Of a stretch of 64,000 nucleotides of DNA, positions 49,420 through 56,678 are shown one piece after another. The position numbers and the translations under genes are program-made. Where the stretch lies: contig CAKTVG010000003.1 of NCBI GenBank assembly GCA_934622035.1, positions 62,001 to 126,000 of the forward strand, read 5' to 3'. The notes below the pieces were generated by a model. That model ran no database searches. It had not been told where the DNA came from and was given only the letters and a program-made list of their open reading frames with translations. Numbering within the stretch: the stretch's first letter is position 1; each line of letters opens with the position of its first letter. The stretch comes from an uncultured Oscillospiraceae bacterium (GTDB lineage Bacteria; Bacillota; Clostridia; Oscillospirales; Oscillospiraceae).

Positions 49420-50022
49420 TCACCTCATTACCATCGCACGCAGACAGCGTCGGACAATTTCCTCCGTGGACAGCTCCTCTGCCGGAATGCCCTTAAGCGC
49501 CGCGGCAATTTCCGCCTGATTATAGCCCAGCTCCACCAGCGCCGCCTGCGCAAGCGCCAGATTGCTGCCGGCGGCAGGCGCCGGGGCGGCGGACACACCG
49601 GAAAAGTCTACCTCCGTCACAGCAGCGCCCAGCTTGTCCTTCAGCTCCAGAATAATGCGCTGCGCCAGCTTTTTTCCGACGCCCGGCGCAGCGGTCAGCG
49701 TTTTTTCATCCTGCGTCATAATGGCCAGCGTAAAGCGCTCCGGAGACGTCGCGGAGAGGATCGCCAGCGCGGCCTTCGTGCCGACGCCGGTCACGCCCAA
49801 TAGCAGTTCAAAGCAGCGCAGCTCCTCTTTCGTCGAAAAGCCGAAGATGTCAAACGCATCCTCGCGAATGTAGGAATAGGTAAACAGCTTCGCCCGCTGC
49901 CCGACGCGCAGCTTGGAGAGCGTATACGCCGTCGTGCGGCAGGCATAACCCACGCCGCCGCAGTCCACCACGGCGAGATTGCCCTCCATCAGCGTAATCT
50001 CGCCGTTCAGATAATAAAACAT
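49420..50022 (-). CDS. ruvA: Holliday junction DNA-binding protein RuvA
   Basis: 200 residues: OB domain (MFYYLNGEITLMEGNLAVVD, 1-63), two helix-hairpin-helix motifs (LLGVTGVGTKAALAILS near 72 and LTAAPGVGKKLAQRIILELK near 107), and a C-terminal three-helix domain that contacts RuvB (NLALAQAALVELGYNQAEIA). It holds the four-way junction. It starts three bases after ruvC. Confidence 0.97.
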   Translation of the reverse strand: MFYYLNGEITLMEGNLAVVDCGGVGYACRTTAYTLSKLRVGQRAKLFTYSYIREDAFDIFGFSTKEELRCFELLLGVTGVGTKAALAILSATSPERFTLAIMTQDEKTLTAAPGVGKKLAQRIILELKDKLGAAVTEVDFSGVSAAPAPAAGSNLALAQAALVELGYNQAEIAAALKGIPAEELSTEEIVRRCLRAMVMR

Positions 50023-50025
50023 CGT

Positions 50026-50523
50026 CTATCCTCCCTGCATCCGGGGCAGCAGCGACGTCGCCGAACGCGCATGGCACAGCGCAATGGCAATGGCGTCCGC
50101 CGCATCATCCGGACGCGGCATTTTCTCCATATGCAGGAAGCGCCGCGTCATATCCATGACCTGGCGCTTCTCCGCCTTGCCATAGCCGACGACTGCCTGC
50201 TTGACCTGCATGGGCGTGTATTCAAACAGCGGGACGCCCGCCCGCTCGATTGCAAGCAATATCACGCCGCGGCCGTGCGACACGCCGATGCCCGTCGTGA
50301 TATTGTGGCCCCAGAACAGCTCCTCGACCGCCACGGCCTCCGGCTTCGTGACCTCCAGCAGGCGCGTGATGTCCTCAAAAAGCATGTTGAGCCGCTGCGG
50401 GAAGGTCAGCTCCGGCGGCGTTGTCACCGTGCCGTATTGCAGCAGCGTATGCTTCCCCCGCTCCGACGAGATCAGGCCAAAGCCCGTCGTAGCATAGCCG
50501 GGGTCAATGCCCAAAATAACCAA
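50026..50523 (-). CDS. ruvC: Holliday junction resolvase RuvC
   Basis: 165 residues from a TTG start: (L)VILGIDPGYATTGFGLISSE. Acidic catalytic residues are D in GIDPG, E in AVEELFWGHN (near 66) and the pair in RPDDAADAIAIALCHA (near 137-140). It cuts Holliday junctions symmetrically. TTG at 50523 is chosen because GGAG precedes it at seven bases and no ATG gives a sensible N-terminus; the start lies inside the end of the upstream membrane-protein gene, so translation is coupled. Confidence 0.95.
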   Translation of the reverse strand: MVILGIDPGYATTGFGLISSERGKHTLLQYGTVTTPPELTFPQRLNMLFEDITRLLEVTKPEAVAVEELFWGHNITTGIGVSHGRGVILLAIERAGVPLFEYTPMQVKQAVVGYGKAEKRQVMDMTRRFLHMEKMPRPDDAADAIAIALCHARSATSLLPRMQGG

Positions 50524-50710
50524 AGAGCTTCTCCGGCCATTCCGGCACGGCAATGTTCAGCAGCCAGCAGAGGATGCCCAGCACCATCACGCCGAACAGC
50601 GTCCATGCCAGCACGCGCTTCCACTTGGGGCTGGAAACGAATTCCTGCTGCTCGGGCGCTTCCTGCTGCGCATCGTTCAGCACTTCCTGCTCCTGTTTCT
50701 GTTCATTCAT
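50504..50710 (-). CDS. Small membrane protein leading the ruv operon
   Basis: 68 residues: MNEQKQEQEVLNDAQQEAPE, a Gln/Glu-rich cytosolic part (1-32), then one helix (about 36-57, RVLAWTLFGVMVLGILCWLL) and a short tail ending FGYFGH. The ATG at 50710 has GAGGTGA upstream. It overlaps ruvC by 20 bases. No family recognised. A LexA-like box lies about 48 bases upstream, so it would be expressed with ruvCAB on DNA damage. Confidence 0.75.
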   Translation of the reverse strand: MNEQKQEQEVLNDAQQEAPEQQEFVSSPKWKRVLAWTLFGVMVLGILCWLLNIAVPEWPEKLFGYFGH

Positions 50711-50757
50711 CGATATCACCTCAAACTATATCTTATCATGCCGGGGCAGATTTTGCA

Positions 50758-50771
50758 CGAACATTTTTTCG
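50758..50771. promoter_or_regulatory. LexA-like SOS box before the ruv operon
   Basis: On the minus strand CGAAAAAATGTTCG; compare the Gram-positive consensus CGAACNNNNGTTCG, one mismatch. It lies near the expected -35 region of the membrane protein-ruvC-ruvA-ruvB operon. Confidence 0.55.
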
Positions 50772-50823
50772 TTTTTCGCAAAAATCAGAAAGGTTTCGCT
50801 TATAGTAGGTGGAATATTTGATA

Positions 50824-50852
50824 TTGTGTTTTCCCACCGTACCTGCTACAAT
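50824..50852 (+). promoter_or_regulatory. Promoter of the alpha/beta hydrolase
   Basis: TTGTGT (50824-50829), 17-base spacer, TACAAT (50847-50852) with an extended TGC just before the -10. Confidence 0.65.
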
Positions 50853-50875
50853 GAAATTCATCCAATTCCACTTTC

Positions 50876-50900
50876 CCCGGCGCCGCTCCGCGGCGCCGGG
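50876..50900 (+). promoter_or_regulatory. GC-only hairpin in the hydrolase leader
   Basis: CCCGGCGCCGC (50876-50886) pairs perfectly with GCGGCGCCGGG (50890-50900), three-base loop, ending eight bases before AAGGAG. No T run follows, so it is not a terminator; it may affect translation or RNA life. Confidence 0.6.
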
Positions 50901-50921
50901 CTTCCAGAAGGAGATCATTTC

Positions 50922-51737
50922 ATGCGCTGCTTCACCCTCCCCCTTCCCGGCTTCCACGCGACGCTCGACGTCATGCTGCGAAGCCGCGCCTACGATTCCG
51001 TAGAGCACGCCAAACGCCCGTGCATGCTCATCATCCCCGGCGGCGGCTATGCCTTTGTCTCCGACCGAGAGGGCGAACCCGTCGCCACGGGGTTTTTGCA
51101 GGCAGGCTATCAGGCCTGCGTCCTGCACTACACCGTGCGCTCACAGGAATCCGACCCCTTCCTCGGCAATCTGCCGCTGCGCGAGGCCGCCGCTGCCGTC
51201 CGGGAAATCCGCACGCACGCGGAGGAGTGGGGCATCGACCCCGAAAAGGTCAGCGTCTGTGGATTCTCCGCCGGTGCACATCTGGCCGGGAGTCTCGGCA
51301 TCTTCGCAGATAACCCCGCGTATCTTCCCGAAAACACCGACGGCAGGAGCACGCCGAACGCCATGCTGCTCTGCTACCCCGTCATCACCGCCGGGGAAAA
51401 GGCGCACCGCGACTCCATCTACCATCTCAGCGGCACGCGGGAGATCAACGAGGCCAGCCGCCGCTGGTCCTTGGAAGAGCATGTAACAAAGAACACCTGC
51501 CCCGCCTTTCTCTGGCAGACCATGCAGGACGAGTGCGTTCCGGTAGAAAACGCCATGTCCATGGCGCGCGCCCTGCGGCGGGAGGGCGTCCCGTTTGAGC
51601 TGCACATCTACACGGACGGCCCGCACGGTCTGTCCGTCGCAACGCCGGAGGCCGGCATGGACAATCCACATGCCGCGAGCTGGCTGCCCCTTGCGCTGCA
51701 ATGGCTGAATGCCCGCGGGGCCGGCGCGGGATATTGA
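50922..51737 (+). CDS. Alpha/beta hydrolase (BD-FAE/acetyl-esterase type)
   Basis: 271 residues. Oxyanion segment LIIPGGGYAFVSDREGEPVA (near 32-51), nucleophile elbow VCGFSAGAHLAGSL (Ser near 112), catalytic Asp in WQTMQDECVPVENA (near 205) and His in TDGPHGLSVA (near 238). This is the family of carbohydrate acetyl esterases and carboxylesterases. There is no signal peptide, so it acts in the cytosol, perhaps on acetylated sugars taken up by the cell; no glycosidase neighbours help. The ATG at 50922 has AAGGAG nine bases upstream. Confidence 0.9.
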   Translation: MRCFTLPLPGFHATLDVMLRSRAYDSVEHAKRPCMLIIPGGGYAFVSDREGEPVATGFLQAGYQACVLHYTVRSQESDPFLGNLPLREAAAAVREIRTHAEEWGIDPEKVSVCGFSAGAHLAGSLGIFADNPAYLPENTDGRSTPNAMLLCYPVITAGEKAHRDSIYHLSGTREINEASRRWSLEEHVTKNTCPAFLWQTMQDECVPVENAMSMARALRREGVPFELHIYTDGPHGLSVATPEAGMDNPHAASWLPLALQWLNARGAGAGY

Positions 51738-51740
51738 CAA

Positions 51741-51786
51741 AACAGCAGCATGTCGAAAAGGCTTTTCGACACGCTGCTGTTTTTTA
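51741..51786. terminator. Bidirectional terminator between hydrolase and ABC operon
   Basis: AACAGCAGC-A-TGTCGAAAA (51741-51759) pairs with TTTTCGACA-C-GCTGCTGTT (51763-51781), one A-C mismatch, followed by TTTTTT on the plus strand and AAAA-derived T run on the minus strand. Confidence 0.88.
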
Positions 51787-52524
51787 TAGCACCTTTTGTA
51801 AAAAGCTCTGCAATCTCGGGCTCTGCGGGTGATTGAAAATCTGCTCCGGCGTGCCCTGCTCGCAGAGCTTGCCGTTGTCGATAAAGAGAACCCGGCTGCC
51901 AACCTCGCGGGCAAAGCCCATTTCATGGGTAACGACAACCATCGTCATACCGCCCAGCGCCAGCTCACGCATAACCTCCAGCACCTCGCCGACCATCTCC
52001 GGGTCAAGCGCGCTGGTCGGCTCGTCAAAGAGCATGACCTCCGGCTCCATTGCCAGCGCCCGGACAATGGCAACGCGCTGCTTCTGTCCGCCGGAGAGCT
52101 GCGCGGGGTAGGCGCTGGCGCGGTCTGCAAGGCCGACGCGTTCCAGAAGCGCCATCGCCTTCTGCTCCGCCTCCGCCTTCGGCATCTTCTTGATGTGCAC
52201 CGGCGCCATCGTCAGGTTTTGCAGGATCGTTTTGTGCGGAAAGAGGTTAAAATGCTGGAAGACCATGCCCATTTTCTGGCGGTGGCGCAGCAGATCGACC
52301 TTTTTCCCGGTGATCTCCTCGCCGTCAAAGACGATGGAGCCGGAGGTCGGCTTTTCCAACAGGTTCAGGCTGCGCAGGAAGGTGCTCTTACCGCCGCCGG
52401 ACGGGCCGATGACCGCAATGACGTCCCCCTTGCAGATGTCCACACTGATCCCGTCGAGCGCCTTGACCTCGCCGCCGTTATAATACTTTTTCAGATTCTT
52501 TACCTCGATCAGCTTCTCGGCCAT
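51784..52524 (-). CDS. Polar amino acid ABC transporter ATPase
   Basis: 246 residues. Walker A GPSGGGKSTFLRSL (near 37-50), Q loop GMVFQHFNLFPHKTI, signature LSGGQKQRVAIVRALA (near 138), Walker B VMLFDEPTSALDPE and His loop VVVTHEMGFAREV. The HFNLFPH phrase marks the GlnQ/ArtP group. It powers uptake with the permease and binding protein upstream. Its ATG overlaps the permease stop (ATGA). Confidence 0.95.
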   Translation of the reverse strand: MAEKLIEVKNLKKYYNGGEVKALDGISVDICKGDVIAVIGPSGGGKSTFLRSLNLLEKPTSGSIVFDGEEITGKKVDLLRHRQKMGMVFQHFNLFPHKTILQNLTMAPVHIKKMPKAEAEQKAMALLERVGLADRASAYPAQLSGGQKQRVAIVRALAMEPEVMLFDEPTSALDPEMVGEVLEVMRELALGGMTMVVVTHEMGFAREVGSRVLFIDNGKLCEQGTPEQIFNHPQSPRLQSFLQKVL

Positions 52525-53255
52525 CAAAGAATCGCCTCCCTCTGCTGCTTGCGCTTGCGCTCATAGTTCGCCTGGCGGTCAACGCGCTTCATCTTCTTTT
52601 CAAAGAAGCCGAACACCTTGCTCAGGGTGAAGGTCATAATGAAATAGATCACGCCGACGATCACCAGCGGCTCGATGGGCAGCATCGTTGCGCCCTTGAC
52701 CACCAGATACTGCGTCATCAGGTCGCCGATGAAGAAGGTCGAGGCCAGAGAGGTATCCTTGATGATCATGATGAATTCGTTGCCCAGTGCAGGAAGAATG
52801 TTCTTGATTGCCTGCGGCACAATGACAAACCACATGGTCTTTGTCTCGCCGAAGCCGAGGCTCAGCGCGGCCTCGCGCTGGCCGGGGTCCACTGCCTGAA
52901 TGCCGGAGCGGATGACCTCGGAAACATAGGCGGCGCTATTGCAGATCAATGCAATGGCCACGCAGAGAAATTTCTGCTTTTGCAGCGCGGGCAGCAGCAT
53001 CGGCAGGCCAAAATAGAAGAAATACAGCTGAAGCAGCATGGGCGTGCCGCGGATGATCTCTATATAAATATTGGAGAGCCAGCGCAGCGGCGGAATTTTG
53101 GACATTTTCATCATGGCCAGCAGCGCGGCAAAAATCGTTCCCACGCCGACGGTTATGGCCGCAAGTGCAAGCGTATACTCCACGCCGTCAATCAGGAATC
53201 TGTCCCAGTATTTCAGGAACAGCGCGGCAAGCTTTTCAAAATCAAGAAATTTCAT
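52524..53255 (-). CDS. Polar amino acid ABC transporter permease
   Basis: 243 residues with about five helices; the HisM-type EAA loop is SEVIRSGIQAVDPGQREAAL then SLGFGETKTMWFVIVPQAIK (about 125-165). The ATG at 53255 has GGAG ten bases upstream; an in-frame GTG at 53264 is too close to it. It forms the channel, presumably as a homodimer since only one permease is encoded. Confidence 0.94.
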   Translation of the reverse strand: MKFLDFEKLAALFLKYWDRFLIDGVEYTLALAAITVGVGTIFAALLAMMKMSKIPPLRWLSNIYIEIIRGTPMLLQLYFFYFGLPMLLPALQKQKFLCVAIALICNSAAYVSEVIRSGIQAVDPGQREAALSLGFGETKTMWFVIVPQAIKNILPALGNEFIMIIKDTSLASTFFIGDLMTQYLVVKGATMLPIEPLVIVGVIYFIMTFTLSKVFGFFEKKMKRVDRQANYERKRKQQREAIL

Positions 53256-53317
53256 TCGTAACACACTCCAGCATTATGCCGGATACGTCTGTATCCGGCA
53301 TAGTGATTCTAATCTGA

Positions 53318-54211
53318 TTATTCGAGCGTCAGCTCCTTGGCGTTTTCGGATTTGCCAAGCTCCACGGCGTCATTGTACCAGGTGTCATACAGGCCCTCGC
53401 TGTAGGCCTTGCTCAGCGCCTCATTCACCGCCGCCAGCAGTTCTGTCTCGCCCTTGGCAACGATCACAACGTTTCCGACATATTTCGGATCCACTTCAAA
53501 CTGCCAGCTGCAAACCGCCAGCTCCGGGTTCGCATCGGCGATCATTTCCGCATTTCCAACGGCAACAGCCAGCGCCTCAATGTTACCGCTTTTCAGCTCC
53601 ATCACGCCGACGGTGATATCGCCGATGGGAATGGCATTTGCGCCGGTGAGCTGCTCCTGCACAAGCTGCAATTGCAGCGACGCATTCTGTCCGCCGACAT
53701 CCTGCCCGTTAAAGTCCTCCGGCTTGGTGTACTTTTCGGCATCGTCCTTCCGGATCAGCAGGACCTGCTCGGTTTCGTTGTCGCCGGCATAGTAATAATC
53801 GGACATCTCGTAGTTCGCCGCACGCTCCTCCGTCCAGGAATAGCCGGAAATGGACATCGGCACCGCTCCGGTGTAGACCGCCGTCTGGCAGGCATCAAAG
53901 CCCATCGGCTCGATCACAAGCTCCACGCCGATGGAATCGGCAATGTACTTCGCCAGCGTCACGTCGAAGCCGACGTACTGCTCCTGTCCGGTCTTGGAGG
54001 AATCGATAAATTCCATCGGGGAGAAGTCCGGGCTGAGCGTCACGGTGAGTACACCCTCGGCCTTGATTTTTTCCAGCGCATTGGCGTATTGCCCCTGGGA
54101 GGAGCCGTCACTCGCGGCCTGGCTGCCGCCGTTGGCGTCCGGAGTCGTTCCACAGGCTGCCAGTGCAGCTGTCAGCGCAAGCGCAAGCAGCAGCGCAATC
54201 CATTTTTTCAT
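53318..54211 (-). CDS. Amino acid ABC transporter binding lipoprotein
   Basis: 297 residues starting MKKWIALLLALALTAALAAC, a lipoprotein signal. The family 3 binding fold is clear: LTVTLSPDFSPMEFI, YVGFDVTLAKYIADSIGVEL, MSISGYSWTEERAANYEMSDYYY. It delivers the amino acid to the permease. The specificity residues do not allow a firm call; ArgR-like boxes upstream would favour a basic amino acid, while the ATPase is GlnQ-like. The ATG at 54211 is preferred as it gives the signal peptide. Confidence 0.93.
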   Translation of the reverse strand: MKKWIALLLALALTAALAACGTTPDANGGSQAASDGSSQGQYANALEKIKAEGVLTVTLSPDFSPMEFIDSSKTGQEQYVGFDVTLAKYIADSIGVELVIEPMGFDACQTAVYTGAVPMSISGYSWTEERAANYEMSDYYYAGDNETEQVLLIRKDDAEKYTKPEDFNGQDVGGQNASLQLQLVQEQLTGANAIPIGDITVGVMELKSGNIEALAVAVGNAEMIADANPELAVCSWQFEVDPKYVGNVVIVAKGETELLAAVNEALSKAYSEGLYDTWYNDAVELGKSENAKELTLE

Positions 54212-54281
54212 ATTCTTTACGTCCTTTCCATTCTGCGCATGCGGCAAAGCGCTCTGTCTGCGCGTGTTTTATTTGGTGCAT

Positions 54282-54310
54282 ACTTTATCACTCTCTCCCG
54301 GATTTGTCAA
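54282..54310 (-). promoter_or_regulatory. Promoter of the amino acid ABC operon
   Basis: TTGACA (54305-54310), 17-base spacer, TAAAGT (54282-54287) on the minus strand. Confidence 0.8.
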
Positions 54311-54319
54311 GCGCATTTT

Positions 54320-54364
54320 TCGATAAATATTCAAAATAATTTTAATTTGTTGAATATATATTCA
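54320..54364. promoter_or_regulatory. Pair of ArgR-like boxes
   Basis: TGAATATATATTCA (54351-54364) is a perfect 14-base palindrome matching the ARG-box pattern TGAATwwwwATTCA. A weaker copy TCGATAAATATTCA (54320-54333) lies with its centre 31 bases away, just upstream of the ABC operon -35. Confidence 0.5.
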
Positions 54365-54474
54365 TTTTCATTTTTTGTTTCCTCCTACCTGTGCAAAATG
54401 CCCCGTGCTGTTGACAACTGTCCTTCTCCCGGCCGCATACGCGCCTGCCGCGCGCATAGACCCGGCAGATGCTA

Positions 54475-54503
54475 TTGACAATTCTTCCTTCTCAAAGTAT
54501 AAT
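54475..54503 (+). promoter_or_regulatory. Consensus promoter of the ICMT-type gene
   Basis: TTGACA (54475-54480), 17-base spacer, TATAAT (54498-54503): both hexamers perfect. Confidence 0.9.
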
Positions 54504-54545
54504 GCGTGATATATATTGTACTATATTGGCAAAGGACGTTGTCCT

Positions 54546-55145
54546 ATGACATATCCATTGGAGCAGTCTCTTCCCTATTTTCTGCTGGCGCTGCTTGTGC
54601 TGGCGGTATTCTATGGCATCTATTTCACAAAAAAGCTGGTGCAAAAGCGGCACGGAATACAAACGCGGCAGATCGGCCGCCGGAAAGAGAAGTCCATCCA
54701 TACGGTGGAAATTCTGATGAGCATTGCAACGCTCGGCGCTCCTGCGGCGCAGCTTGCATCGATCGCGTTCGGCTGGAGCTATCTGCCCGCCGGGGCACGC
54801 TTCACCGGCTTCTGCATCGGAATGCTGGGCGATGCGGTCTTCCTGGCGGCCGTTCTGACCATGAAGGACAGCTGGCGGGCCGGTATTCCCGACCGCGACA
54901 AGACCGAGCTCGTTACGACCGGGATATACAAATTCAGCCGCAATCCGGCCTTTCTGGGCTTTGATCTGCAATACATCGGCGTTCTGCTCATGTATTGCAA
55001 TCCCCTGACGGCTGCGTTCTCCGTTTTTGCAATGGTCATGCTGCATTTGCAGATTTTGCAGGAGGAACGGTATTTGACATCAGTCTTCGGCGCGCCGTAT
55101 CAGCAGTACAAGAAGAAGGTGTTCCGCTATCTCGGACGCCGCTGA
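54546..55145 (+). CDS. ICMT/PEMT-type membrane methyltransferase
   Basis: 199 residues with four or five helices. The C-terminal part TELVTTGIYKFSRNPAFLGF, then LQILQEERYLTSVFGAPYQQYKKKVFRYLG, is the isoprenylcysteine methyltransferase/phospholipid N-methyltransferase signature (RNPxY/F-x-G and E-E-x-x-L). It should methylate a lipid or small hydrophobic substrate with SAM; the substrate is unknown. The ATG at 54546 follows AAAGGA. Next gene starts 27 bases later on the same strand. Confidence 0.88.
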   Translation: MTYPLEQSLPYFLLALLVLAVFYGIYFTKKLVQKRHGIQTRQIGRRKEKSIHTVEILMSIATLGAPAAQLASIAFGWSYLPAGARFTGFCIGMLGDAVFLAAVLTMKDSWRAGIPDRDKTELVTTGIYKFSRNPAFLGFDLQYIGVLLMYCNPLTAAFSVFAMVMLHLQILQEERYLTSVFGAPYQQYKKKVFRYLGRR

Positions 55146-55172
55146 TACACGAGCAGATAAGGAGGCGCTCTC

Positions 55173-55994
55173 ATGACGGAGCATCAGAACATCACGCAGG
55201 AGATCATTCCCGCCAAGCTGGAGGAAATCGAATCGCAGGAGCATGTCCGGATCCTCCACTGCGTTGAATCCGGCAGCCGCGCATGGGGCTTTGCCTCGCC
55301 GGACAGCGACTATGACGTCCGTTTCATTTACGTCCGCCCCGCAGAATACTATCTGCGGCTGGAAAAGACGCGCGACGTCATCGAATGGCAGCTGGACGAC
55401 ACGCTGGACATCAACGGCTGGGATCTGCAAAAGGCGCTGCGTCTGCTGCACGGCTCGAACCCGACACTCTTCGAATGGAACGGCTCGCCCATCGTGTACC
55501 GGACGACGCCGATGTGGGCAGAAATCTCTGCTGTAATCGGCCATTTCTTTCAACAAAAGGCCGGACTGTACCATTACCTCAGCACCGCAAAGAAGAATTA
55601 TCGCGAGAATTCTCTCCGGGGCGACATGGTCAAACTGAAAAAGTATTTCTATGTGCTGCGGCCCCTTCTGGCCTGCCGCTGGATTTTGGAAAAGCAGACC
55701 CCTCCGCCCATGCTTTTTTCCACGCTGGCGGAGACCTGCCTTGATCCGGCGCTGGTTCCGGTCGTGGACGATCTGCTGCGGCAGAAAATGGAGACGCCGG
55801 AAGTGGGCCTTGGCCCCCGCATCGACGTGCTCAATGAATATCTCGACGTCTCCATTGCAGAGATCGACCGGCGCATCGCCGCGCTCCCGCGCGATAAAAG
55901 CGTCTCCTGGGACGAGCTGAACCGGCTGTTCCTGCATGCGGTCGGCCTTGGTTTTCAAGAGGCAGAGGACGTGCCCTATGGCTCCAAAGAATAA
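55173..55994 (+). CDS. Predicted nucleotidyltransferase (RlaP/YcgL type, PF10127)
   Basis: 273 residues. The nucleotidyltransferase motif is CVESGSRAWGFASPDSDYDV (GS-x-x-x-G-x-x-x-x-x-S-D-x-D, near 30-49), with a third acidic residue likely in DVIEWQLDDTLDIN (near 70). The helical C-terminal half (RENSLRGDMVKLKKYFYVLR) matches PF10127 members. They are thought to add nucleotides to RNA or other acceptors; the acceptor is unknown. It overlaps the TetR gene by 17 bases. Confidence 0.88.
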   Translation: MTEHQNITQEIIPAKLEEIESQEHVRILHCVESGSRAWGFASPDSDYDVRFIYVRPAEYYLRLEKTRDVIEWQLDDTLDINGWDLQKALRLLHGSNPTLFEWNGSPIVYRTTPMWAEISAVIGHFFQQKAGLYHYLSTAKKNYRENSLRGDMVKLKKYFYVLRPLLACRWILEKQTPPPMLFSTLAETCLDPALVPVVDDLLRQKMETPEVGLGPRIDVLNEYLDVSIAEIDRRIAALPRDKSVSWDELNRLFLHAVGLGFQEAEDVPYGSKE

Positions 55995-56604
55995 ATTTAC
56001 GAGGAAAGAAATGGTAAGCGCCGCCTTGCAGGTCGTGCGGGCGAACGGCATCGATGGGCTGACCGCAAAGGCTCTGGCGGATGAACTCGGCACATCCACG
56101 CAGCCGGTCTTCACCGCCTTTGGCTCCATGGATGCCCTTCGGCAGGCAGTCCATGCCGCTGCGCTGGATATTTACGACCGCTATATGAATGCCGGCCTGC
56201 TGGAAGATATCCCCTTTTTCGGCGCAGGAATGCAGTATATCCGATTTGCAAGAGAAGAACCGGCACTTTACCGGCTTCTCTTTCTGTCTGAGACGGCCAA
56301 CACCGCAGCGGACACCATGCAGCGCTTGCAGACGATAGTTTGTCCGGCTCTGCGGCGCATCTACCGGCTCACCGGCGAGGAGGCGGAGGTCTATTTTCGC
56401 GATCTGTGGCTTGTGGTACACGGTCTGACCACGCTGATCGTGAACGGCGGCTGTCCCTATTCCGACCGGGAGATCGGGCAGCTTCTGACCGGCGTCAGCC
56501 TCAGCGTCTGCAAGGCCATCAAGGAAATCCCCGGCTTCGCATCAGGCGAGTTTGACCGCGATGCCGCCTTCCGCGCGCTGATCGGCGAAGAAAGCGCTGA
56601 ATGA
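55978..56604 (+). CDS. TetR/AcrR family regulator
   Basis: 208 residues starting MAPKNKFTRKEMVSAALQVV. The N-terminal helix-turn-helix is IDGLTAKALADELGTSTQPV followed by FTAFGSMDAL. The ligand-binding part is helical (ALYRLLFLSETANTAADTMQ) with a WHG-like WLVVHGLTTLIVNGG segment. The ATG at 55978 has GAGG nine bases upstream, inside the nucleotidyltransferase gene. Targets unknown; the overlapping gene and the ICMT-type methyltransferase gene are likely candidates. Confidence 0.92.
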   Translation: MAPKNKFTRKEMVSAALQVVRANGIDGLTAKALADELGTSTQPVFTAFGSMDALRQAVHAAALDIYDRYMNAGLLEDIPFFGAGMQYIRFAREEPALYRLLFLSETANTAADTMQRLQTIVCPALRRIYRLTGEEAEVYFRDLWLVVHGLTTLIVNGGCPYSDREIGQLLTGVSLSVCKAIKEIPGFASGEFDRDAAFRALIGEESAE

Positions 56605-56624
56605 AATGCGGCAGCAATATGATA

Positions 56625-56661
56625 AAAGCCGGAGTCAGGCGTATTGCCCGACTCCGGCTTT
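56625..56661. terminator. Bidirectional terminator between TetR and dehydrogenase genes
   Basis: AAAGCCGGAGTC-A-GGC pairs with GCC-C-GACTCCGGCTTT (56625-56661), one mismatch, five-base loop, with T runs in both directions. Confidence 0.88.
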
Positions 56662-56678
56662 TGTCCATATGGTTGTTA

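Larger units (their letters stand above)
54212..54545. other. Divergent regulatory gap of 334 bases
   Basis: Holds the ABC operon promoter (54282-54310), two ArgR-like boxes (54320-54333, 54351-54364), and the promoter of the methyltransferase gene (54475-54503). The part at 54380-54470 is GC-rich, contains a second TTGACA without a good -10, and no ORF that I can support. Confidence 0.6.
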
